From Christensenella sp. UBA4263 (GTDB lineage: Bacteria; Bacillota; Clostridia; Christensenellales; Aristaeellaceae): a stretch of 64,000 nt of DNA. The notes beneath the pieces are model-generated. The model had not been told where the DNA came from. It did not search any database and saw nothing but the letters and a program-made list of their open reading frames with translations. Made by a program: the position numbers and the translations under genes. The stretch covers positions 6,784 to 70,783 of the forward strand of contig DGWH01000036.1 of assembly GCA_002395225.1 (NCBI GenBank), read 5' to 3'. Shown piece by piece: positions 24,693-30,995 of this stretch. The stretch's first letter is position 1; every line of letters starts with the position of its first letter.

Positions 24693-25592
24693 ATGATTGA
24701 CCTAACCGGACAAAGATATGGACGTTTGACCGTAATGTACCCGACGGGGGAAAGCCGATATCATTCCCGCTGCTGGCTCTGCCGATGCGACTGCGGACAG
24801 AATAAAATAGCGACAAACGCGGAACTTCGATCCGGGAACGTGAAGTCCTGCGGATGCCTGAAAAAACATCACGATTTAACCGGCAAGAGGTATGGGAAAC
24901 TAACCGTCCTTGAGAGGGCAGGAAAGAACAGCTGGTTCTGCCGCTGCGACTGTGAAAATGAGCTCACGGTTACTCACCATGATTTGGTTTACAGCAGAGT
25001 AAAGTCCTGTGGCCATAAAAGAAATCTCATTGGGAAGCGGTATGGGCGTCTGACGGTTGTCAGGAAAGTCAAGGGAGATGACGTACAACTCTGCGGCGAT
25101 GATTTATTGCTCTGCAGGTGTGATCTCTGGCTCTGTCGCTGTGATTGCGGCCACGCGTTAACGCTCTCCTATGCGGACCTGATCAATAAGCGCGTCCTGT
25201 CGTGTGGCGATCCCGGCCATCTTCTCCCGAATGAGCCAGATTATACTGGAGTAACGATCAACGGCTTTATCGGTGTATCCAAAGTAAGAAACAGTTACTG
25301 GCGTTGGCGATGCAGTCGCTGCGGGAATGTTACGGAACGCAAAGCAGCCGATGTTAAAATTGGGAAACCCTGTCCCTGTCAAATAGACAAGGATGAAGTC
25401 GACTATACGGGTGTGAAGTATAATAACCTTACAGGAGTACGAAAAGTGGGAAAAGACCGCTGGCTCTGGCAATGCGACTGCGGAGCGTTAAGTGTGTATA
25501 ATGTGGACGACGTCATCAGTGGGAAGAAACAATCCTGCCACGGGAAAAGGGGCCATAGGGAACGCAAACGATTAGACCTGAAGAGGTTATGA
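24693..25592 (+). CDS. five-repeat zinc-ribbon DNA-binding-like protein
   Basis: A 299-residue protein built almost entirely of tandem copies of one module of about 50-60 residues: DLTGQRYGRLTV...CRCDCG...SCGC. Five copies can be followed, beginning near residues 3, 61, 111, 181 and 235; the last two are degenerate (DYTGV...). Each carries two Cys pairs that probably bind zinc. The same module occurs singly in phage proteins, often before HNH or AP2 domains. Here no nuclease domain follows. The third copy carries a small internal duplication (LLLCRCDLWLCRCDCG). Probable role: sequence recognition on DNA or RNA by arrayed modules. Confidence 0.75.
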   Translation: MIDLTGQRYGRLTVMYPTGESRYHSRCWLCRCDCGQNKIATNAELRSGNVKSCGCLKKHHDLTGKRYGKLTVLERAGKNSWFCRCDCENELTVTHHDLVYSRVKSCGHKRNLIGKRYGRLTVVRKVKGDDVQLCGDDLLLCRCDLWLCRCDCGHALTLSYADLINKRVLSCGDPGHLLPNEPDYTGVTINGFIGVSKVRNSYWRWRCSRCGNVTERKAADVKIGKPCPCQIDKDEVDYTGVKYNNLTGVRKVGKDRWLWQCDCGALSVYNVDDVISGKKQSCHGKRGHRERKRLDLKRL

Positions 25593-25762
25593 ACCCGACT
25601 GATGGGACTTGTGTTTATGAACACACGGGCAGCCGGTGGACTATGAACCCTTCAGGAAACCTGTGAATATGCTCCCCAGACAACCGGAGTCATAAAACTT
25701 AGAGGCGAAATATCAATGGCGAAATTCGAATGGCAGGACATCCGTTGATCGAGGAAATCTAC

Positions 25763-26242
25763 ATGAAAGAACTGTATCACGCAGATTCGATTCATATGAT
25801 CGGCAGAGTCAGGCTGAAGGCAGGGGACTACCTTGTGCGCTTCAACACAAGTAATGGTTTGTTTCTTTCGACGTTTCTCAATTCTACAAATTCTGAGGCA
25901 ACTATTGTGCATGATCTGCTGGAGTCAGCTGCGCTCTGGATTTACAGTTCCTATGTGTTAGATGATGCAGGAAAGTGGGAGAAGTATTTTGACGGGGAAA
26001 TCGTTGAGAAGGAAGCTATTGGTGGAAAACTGAGAACCGTCTATGGAAAGAGAAAAGACAGAGACAACCTCGAACAAAGCGACAGGACGATCAATGGCTA
26101 TGTGAGGAAACTGCCGGTTGGACAAAGGGCAAGCGATGAGGCCAGGGACAGAGCATGGAAATTGGGGTTCGACCTTGATGAGGGTGAAACATACGTGCAG
26201 AGTTTTATACGGAGCAGTTGGGTGGTAAGAGCGAGGGGATGA
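25763..26242 (+). CDS. hypothetical protein
   Basis: 159 residues from ATG 25763, eight bases after GAGGAA; an in-frame ATG at 25730 has no ribosome-binding site. The N-terminal half predicts a beta-rich domain (IGRVRLKAGDYLVRF), the C-terminal half is charged and helical with ASDEARDRAWKLGFDLDEGE. I recognise no family. It lies between the zinc-ribbon repeat gene and small unknown genes, all co-directional. Confidence 0.5.
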   Translation: MKELYHADSIHMIGRVRLKAGDYLVRFNTSNGLFLSTFLNSTNSEATIVHDLLESAALWIYSSYVLDDAGKWEKYFDGEIVEKEAIGGKLRTVYGKRKDRDNLEQSDRTINGYVRKLPVGQRASDEARDRAWKLGFDLDEGETYVQSFIRSSWVVRARG

Positions 26243-26330
26243 CTGCACCATGTCTTCGGACAGTTGATTGTGTGCCGATGTTTGCCACACTGATCCCGAA
26301 TTGTGTAGCTATAAAAGGAAGGATTTGATC

Positions 26331-26561
26331 ATGAATTTCGTCGAGGCATATTACAAGGCGTGTACGGAGAGGAACGTACCGTCCTCCGTGAAGGCTCAAG
26401 TATGGATGGAAATCAAAGACAAAAGTCCGGAAGAACAGGACAGGATCAGAGAAGAGTGGGCGAAGATAATCATGGAGACTTATCCGCCCAGGAAAAGGCA
26501 CGGGTTTGAAGAACTGAAGGGCAATGATGTCCACATGGTGGATTCGGCGAAGGATACCTGA
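26331..26561 (+). CDS. 76-residue hypothetical protein
   Basis: ATG 26331 follows AAGGAAGG by seven bases. The protein is helical and charged (NFVEAYYKACTERNVPSSVK, then SPEEQDRIREEWAKIIMETY) with a flexible C-terminus. No motif recognised. Its small size and ribosome-binding site fit the other accessory genes nearby. Confidence 0.5.
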   Translation: MNFVEAYYKACTERNVPSSVKAQVWMEIKDKSPEEQDRIREEWAKIIMETYPPRKRHGFEELKGNDVHMVDSAKDT

Positions 26562-26748
26562 GACTTATCGGTGATACCCATACTGTGAACTTGGTGATAG
26601 ATGCCCACACGGAAACCGGGTGGCGTTGTGGATATGAGATTGACTTGTGAATATCTCTGATTATGTCGCTTGATAAACGACCAATAACACAGTAAAAAAT
26701 GTTATAATAGGCCAACAGAATACAATCACATGAGTGGAGGAACATAAA

Positions 26749-27087
26749 ATGGAAAATAATACAAATGCTAATACCGGCTACAACGGCTATAAAAATTATG
26801 AGAGCTGGAACTGCAGCCTTTGGCTCAGAAGCGACGAAGCATGCTACTCGTGCTGGACTGAGGCAGCAAAAGAGGCAATAAAGAAGAGTGAAAACAAGCA
26901 GGCCGCTACGGTTTCGCTCATGGACCAGATGAGGGAAGCCGTCGAAAATGACCTCGCCGATTATCTGGAAAAACAGAAAAATGGGGGGGTATCAAACACA
27001 GGTATGTTCAGTGACCTTCTGACAAATGCAGTGGGGAATATTGACTTCTATGAGGTGGCGGCGGCTTTTATTGAGGATGTGGAATGA
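26749..27087 (+). CDS. phage/element-type small protein with NYESWN motif
   Basis: A 112-residue protein from ATG 26749, behind GTGGAGG. The N-terminal sequence GYKNYESWNCSLWLRSDEA is typical of a protein family common in phages and integrative elements that carry a NYETWN-like motif. The rest is helical and acidic, ending AAAFIEDVE. Function unknown. A hairpin follows about 100 bp downstream. Confidence 0.6.
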   Translation: MENNTNANTGYNGYKNYESWNCSLWLRSDEACYSCWTEAAKEAIKKSENKQAATVSLMDQMREAVENDLADYLEKQKNGGVSNTGMFSDLLTNAVGNIDFYEVAAAFIEDVE

Positions 27088-27188
27088 GGATATAGATACA
27101 TCTCCTCAGATAGATTCCAGGGAGTCGCGGGTTAGACCCGGAACACAGGAAAAGACGTAGGTCACAATGATCGAAAAGGGAATGTAAA

Positions 27189-27214
27189 TGCCCACACCGA
27201 TTAAAGTGTGGGCA
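27189..27214 (+). terminator. hairpin after the NYESWN gene
   Basis: A 9-bp stem TGCCCACAC/GTGTGGGCA (27189-27197 with 27206-27214) and short AGATTT tail. A weak terminator or regulatory hairpin before the next gene cluster. Confidence 0.5.
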
Positions 27215-27266
27215 AGATTTCAATTAACCGTGCAGGAGAAATAATGGCAGGATACCCGCCAGTTCC

Positions 27267-27698
27267 GTGTTAACACAAAGAAAGGCAGATAATACATTGA
27301 GTAAAAGGCAGTACTGGTCCGGCAGGTTTTACGGTCTGTTCGACAATGATGACAAACTGCTTAAAACTGGCATAAGCTTTGCTGAAATGGCAATATATGC
27401 GTACAACTACTATCTGGGAACTTACCCGAAAACGTATATTTTCACGGTTGACTATGTCAGTGTGGAATACGCACCAGAATGGAAACAGGAAGCGCTTGTG
27501 ACGCGGTATATGCTGAAACAGGTGGACCATAACATAATAAATGAGGAAACGATCCCTATGGAACTTACATGGGAAATGGTAAACACCAAAGAAAAAAAGC
27601 GTCATTTGATATCTGGAAATGACTGGAAATTTCCGGGTGGGAAGAGTAGAATCAGCAAGTCGAGTGGTGTAATGCCGAAAATTACACAGGAGCCATGA
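27267..27698 (+). CDS. hypothetical protein
   Basis: Up to 143 residues. The frame can start at GTG 27267 or TTG 27297, the latter after AAAGG; the choice is uncertain. The sequence RQYWSGRFYGLFDNDDKLLK, then MAIYAYNYYLGTYPKTYIF, is aromatic-rich and probably globular. No family recognised. The next gene starts directly after its stop, so the two are likely co-translated. It heads a short run that ends with the TIR-like gene. Confidence 0.5.
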   Translation: MLTQRKADNTLSKRQYWSGRFYGLFDNDDKLLKTGISFAEMAIYAYNYYLGTYPKTYIFTVDYVSVEYAPEWKQEALVTRYMLKQVDHNIINEETIPMELTWEMVNTKEKKRHLISGNDWKFPGGKSRISKSSGVMPKITQEP

Positions 27699-28058
27699 AT
27701 GTTTGATATCATTACGGATGATCAACTGCGAGAAGGGCCAACCGTTGACCTCATGACGAATTATTATACTGATATGTTTGGTCAGTACACTTATGGGAAA
27801 ATCCTCATGATAGCATCTGACGATTATCTTAGTTGCTTAAAGATACCGAATCGTCCCATAAAGTTCAAAGTTACAATGACAAACTTTAAAAGGAAAAACT
27901 ATCTTTCGTCGCTGTTTGGGTATTATATTGAAGATGGTATTATTTGCCTGGAAAACGGATTTGATTTGCATCTGTTCGAGGAAAGACTCCAACTTAAGGA
28001 CACATGTGACCGTGACTATCGAAAAGAATGGTCAGAGATGGTGTATGAAGGCAAATAA
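27699..28058 (+). CDS. hypothetical protein
   Basis: 119 residues; the ATG begins on the base after the upstream stop, a strong sign of coupling. The protein mixes predicted strands (GKILMIASDDYLSCL; IKFKVTMTNFKRKN) with acidic patches and ends EWSEMVYEGK. I cannot assign a family. It may form a unit with the genes on either side. Confidence 0.5.
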   Translation: MFDIITDDQLREGPTVDLMTNYYTDMFGQYTYGKILMIASDDYLSCLKIPNRPIKFKVTMTNFKRKNYLSSLFGYYIEDGIICLENGFDLHLFEERLQLKDTCDRDYRKEWSEMVYEGK

Positions 28059-28113
28059 CTCTGGCGACGCATCAGCATTTTATGTTCCGGGGATTATCAG
28101 GCGGAGTAAGAAC

Positions 28114-28299
28114 ATGATAAAGCGTGACCTGGAAATATATGCAGACAAGAGAAACCTGCCTGGTAAAAAAGTGTATTTGGCCTGGCGGGGGATAAGAACA
28201 ATTACGGCAGAGTATGATGGCCTAATTGAGTTAGAGCCCTATACTTTCTTATTTGATGTGGAAGACATGATAAGGGACAGTAAAATTTGGTTTTGTTGA
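28114..28299 (+). CDS. 61-residue hypothetical protein
   Basis: ATG 28114 lies a few bases after GCGGAG. The product (MIKRDLEIYADKRNLPGKKV, then TAEYDGLIELEPYTFLFDVE) predicts a small beta-rich domain. Frame and spacing fit the neighbouring genes. No family recognised. Confidence 0.45.
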   Translation: MIKRDLEIYADKRNLPGKKVYLAWRGIRTITAEYDGLIELEPYTFLFDVEDMIRDSKIWFC

Positions 28300-28376
28300 G
28301 CGGTTGCATTTGTGACGAACAGATAGAAAAACTCCATCCGAATAGGGTGGAGAAGAGTTTTAGCGTCGAGGTGAGA

Positions 28377-29354
28377 ATGGATAATATGCCAGTGTGTCAT
28401 GTTTGTGGAATTACGTTAACCCCACAAAGTGTATATAAAACATCAAATTCTTCTTGCTTCTTTGAATGCCCGGTATGTGGCAGGTATGAAGTTGGAAGAG
28501 ATAAGATGTTTTCTGATTTTGATATGAATCATTTGGCATCGTTTCTTTTCTATAATGCGTATAAAGATGAACCGGGAAAAGATGAAAAACGATACCATGC
28601 ATTGTTCCGGACAGAAAAAGATGAAGGTTCAGTTTTTGTGGATAAAAGCATGGTAGAAAGCTGGTATCCGAAGACGTTTGCAGAACGGGTGGATAAGATC
28701 CTTCTGTATCTTGGTAACCATATCAGGCACATTGGCCAGGCGATTAGTTTGAGCGCTCGGGAAACATACAGTCTTCTTTTCATAGACAGGTATGAGAATA
28801 ATGACAGTGCCAGAGATGAGGAAGATTGTAACAATGAAGTTAAGTATTTTCTGGACTCACTTGTTGATGGCAAATATATCAGTTATTCATTCGTAACTGA
28901 AGAAGCCCGAATGATTTATGTGCAGATATCCCCCGCAGGGTACTCAAGAATAGACGAACTTCAGAAAAACACAGGGCACGGAAGAGATGTTTTTGTGGCA
29001 ATGAAGTATGGCGATAAAACTAAATCGCTAAGAGAATCAATACGCGCAGGAATTGAAAAAGCAGGATATCATGCTGTGTTTGATGACGAAGTAGAGCATA
29101 ACGCTTATATTACACCAGAGATGTTTAAACATATCCGTGATAGCAAGTTTGTTATAGCTGAACTTACCCATAGTAATAACGGTGCATATTTAGAAGAAGG
29201 GTATGCAATGGGGCTCGGAAAGCAAGTTATTCAGATATGTCAAAATGAGGTACAAATTCATTTCGACACGGCCCAAAAGAACACTCTTCGTTGGAAGAAT
29301 GAAAGTGACATACCTGATATTCTTGAAAAAAGAATAAGGGCGACGATTGATTAG
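28377..29354 (+). CDS. zinc-ribbon plus TIR/deoxyribosyltransferase-like effector
   Basis: A 325-residue protein. An N-terminal zinc ribbon (CHVCGITL near residue 6, CPVCGRYEVG near 29) leads into a helical middle region. The C-terminal domain (about 200-325) reads VFVAMKYGDKTKSLRESI, YHAVFDDEVEHNAYI, IRDSKFVIAELTHSNNGAYL and EGYAMGLGKQVIQIC. This is the Rossmann-like fold shared by nucleoside 2-deoxyribosyltransferases and TIR-like NAD-processing domains, including the acidic loop and the conserved E of YLEEGYAMG. In mobile islands such proteins often act as nucleotide- or NAD-consuming defence effectors. The ATG at 28377 follows GAGGTG. The defence role is inference. Confidence 0.7.
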   Translation: MDNMPVCHVCGITLTPQSVYKTSNSSCFFECPVCGRYEVGRDKMFSDFDMNHLASFLFYNAYKDEPGKDEKRYHALFRTEKDEGSVFVDKSMVESWYPKTFAERVDKILLYLGNHIRHIGQAISLSARETYSLLFIDRYENNDSARDEEDCNNEVKYFLDSLVDGKYISYSFVTEEARMIYVQISPAGYSRIDELQKNTGHGRDVFVAMKYGDKTKSLRESIRAGIEKAGYHAVFDDEVEHNAYITPEMFKHIRDSKFVIAELTHSNNGAYLEEGYAMGLGKQVIQICQNEVQIHFDTAQKNTLRWKNESDIPDILEKRIRATID

Positions 29355-29725
29355 TCACTGGTGTTATTGTCATGTGTGTACTTTTGATTTCCAGTCATAT
29401 CATCACAGTATGATATGACTTTTTGTTTCCCAGTCTCATTCAATCGGCTGAAAGAATGGAGAAGATTAACGGCTTCTTTTCCGTATTTTTCCTGAATCAG
29501 TTCGATATCTTTTGCATGAGAATCATCAATTCCTAAAAGATAACCAGCTGACACATCAAACAGCTTGCACATGGCTTCAATGGTTGATCTTTTGATATTT
29601 TCAATGATTCCGCTTTCATATCGGTTGACAATTGTTTTACTAACGCCAAGCTTTTCGCCTAATTCATCCTGAGTCATGCCGGCATTTTTCCGTAATGACC
29701 GGATTCTTTCTCCCATTTCTGACAT
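29351..29725 (-). CDS. XRE-family repressor A
   Basis: 124 residues with a Cro/CI-type helix-turn-helix at 7-65 (IRSLRKNAGMTQDELGEKLG, SKTIVNRYESG). The middle matches its neighbour at 29839 closely (IEAMCKLFDVSAGYLLGIDD), but the recognition helix and C-terminal tail differ. It converges with the TIR-like gene, with stops overlapping by four bases. Upstream sequence carries the palindrome GTTTTCGAAAAC, a likely operator. The pair looks like a duplicated lysogeny- or immunity-type repressor. Confidence 0.8.
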   Translation of the reverse strand: MSEMGERIRSLRKNAGMTQDELGEKLGVSKTIVNRYESGIIENIKRSTIEAMCKLFDVSAGYLLGIDDSHAKDIELIQEKYGKEAVNLLHSFSRLNETGKQKVISYCDDMTGNQKYTHDNNTSD

Positions 29726-29763
29726 AGTTTTGCTCCTTAAAAAATATGGGGGAAGTATATTCA

Positions 29764-29775
29764 GTTTTCGAAAAC
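29764..29775 (-). promoter_or_regulatory. operator-like palindrome before repressor A
   Basis: GTTTTCGAAAAC is a perfect 12-bp palindrome 39 bp upstream of the repressor A start. The preceding AAGTATATTC block also occurs before repressor B (30230-30240), where the palindrome has degenerated to GTTTTCGGAGC. The two repressors may therefore recognise different sites. Confidence 0.5.
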
Positions 29776-29838
29776 TTTCAAGCTGGAGTTTCGAGGAAAA
29801 TAAAGGTATATACGATGATTGTTTCGTGGAAAAGTGAC

Positions 29839-30201
29839 TTACAGGCGGCTTGAAATGATGTGAATAAGGTGTATGTCCTCACAGTATGATATGACTTTTT
29901 GTTTCTCAGCCTCGTTCAATTGGCTGAAAGAGTGAAGAAGCTTAACGGCTCCTTTTCCGTATTTTTCCTGGATCAGTTCGAATTCTTTTGCGTGAGAATC
30001 ATCAATTCCTAGAAGATAACCGGCTGATACATCAAACAGCTTGCACATGGCTTCAATAGACTGGCGAGGAATGTTTTCGACGTCACCGGTTTCATACTTA
30101 TTAACTGCTGCTTTCTTAACGCCAAGCTTTTCGCCTAATTCATCCTGAGTCATGCCGGCTTTTTTCCGTAGTGACCGGATTCTGTCTCCCATTTCTGACA
30201 T
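29839..30201 (-). CDS. XRE-family repressor B
   Basis: 120 residues, paralogous to the gene at 29351-29725: the first 20 residues and the linker are almost identical, while the recognition helix (KKAAVNKYETGDVENIPRQS) differs. The tail ends DIHLIHIISSRL, different from repressor A, as if truncated or recombined after ISYCED. It is transcribed away from the small HTH relic upstream. Probably a diverged duplicate with altered operator preference. Confidence 0.8.
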   Translation of the reverse strand: MSEMGDRIRSLRKKAGMTQDELGEKLGVKKAAVNKYETGDVENIPRQSIEAMCKLFDVSAGYLLGIDDSHAKEFELIQEKYGKGAVKLLHSFSQLNEAEKQKVISYCEDIHLIHIISSRL

Positions 30202-30296
30202 GGTATTACTCCTTAAAATTTATGAGAAAAGTATATTCGGTTTTCGGAGCTTTTACAAGCTTTAGCCTCACAACACGAAATAATGAACAAGCGGCT

Positions 30297-30494
30297 TTAT
30301 CTATGTTGTTTCCTGTGTCTGGTGCAACTGATAAATCTTTGGGAGCGGAAATGCCGCCGCGCGTCCCGGTCAGCTGATTCCGGCGTCAAAATGTCTGAAC
30401 AGTATTGAGAGAGATTCAGCGTTTTCGCAATCTCCTTATAGCTTTCTCCGGCGCTGCGCATAACTGCGATGCGCTGTTTCTCCTGGTCGGTCAT
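30297..30494 (-). pseudogene. frameshifted small HTH protein
   Basis: The frame starts MTDQEKQRIAVMRSAGESY, then KEIAKTLNLSQ, the usual beginning of a small Tn-associated HTH protein. After LNLS the frame is wrong: the neighbouring frame continues NTVQTF-stop-RRNQLTGTRGG, as expected for NTVK(S/T)FCRRN. One missing base plus TGC changed to TGA explains this. The gene is therefore broken. Confidence 0.6.
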
Positions 30495-30706
30495 CGGTCA
30501 ACCGCCTCCATCTGCGTACTCGGAGAGGTCTTCTCCTGACGTAAATGGCGGGAAAGCGTGCTTTTGAAATGTTCTGTGCCAAAAAAGATCGGTTTATTTA
30601 CATAAAGCGTTTTCGCGTTGGCGGAATATGCTATCACCAAGTTGCTTTACATCATATTAAAATAGTAAAACTTCATGTTAATTCATTCATGTTCACAGAT
30701 ATTCTG

Positions 30707-30735
30707 TTGACTGGTTCGCCAAAAAGCCCTATAAT
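30707..30735 (+). promoter_or_regulatory. sigma-A promoter of the modification operon
   Basis: TTGACT at 30707-30712 and TATAAT at 30730-30735 are separated by 17 bp, nearly consensus. The transcript would start about 30742 and includes the HTH gene at 30770 and the bifunctional methyltransferase. No C-box is seen here, so this operon is probably constitutive, as expected for a modification gene. Confidence 0.8.
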
Positions 30736-30769
30736 GCCTAGGGTTCTATATAGGGTAGGAGGTGCAATT

Positions 30770-30964
30770 ATGGTATTATCTGACGATAAATGGATCAGCA
30801 TTGAAGAAGCTGCTGAATATCTTGGAGTAAACAAAGACTCTATAAGGAATTGGATAAAAAAAGAGGACAGTGAGATTCCTGCACACAAAATCGGAAAGCA
30901 ATGGAAATTTAAAAAATCCGAGTTGGATGAATGGGTAAAAAGCGGAAAAAGTGCGATGAATTGA
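30770..30964 (+). CDS. excisionase/MerR-like HTH protein
   Basis: 64 residues from ATG 30770, six bases after AGGAGGT. The sequence WISIEEAAEYLGVNKDSIRN, then WIKKEDSEIPAHKIGKQWKF, is a complete helix-turn-helix 17 (excisionase-like) domain. Such single-domain proteins often precede DNA methyltransferase genes in restriction loci. It is 31 bp upstream of the methyltransferase and shares its promoter. It may regulate the locus or be a DNA-recognition partner. Confidence 0.8.
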   Translation: MVLSDDKWISIEEAAEYLGVNKDSIRNWIKKEDSEIPAHKIGKQWKFKKSELDEWVKSGKSAMN

Positions 30965-30995
30965 TGATGACGATTCAGCTTAGGAGGAGAACGAT

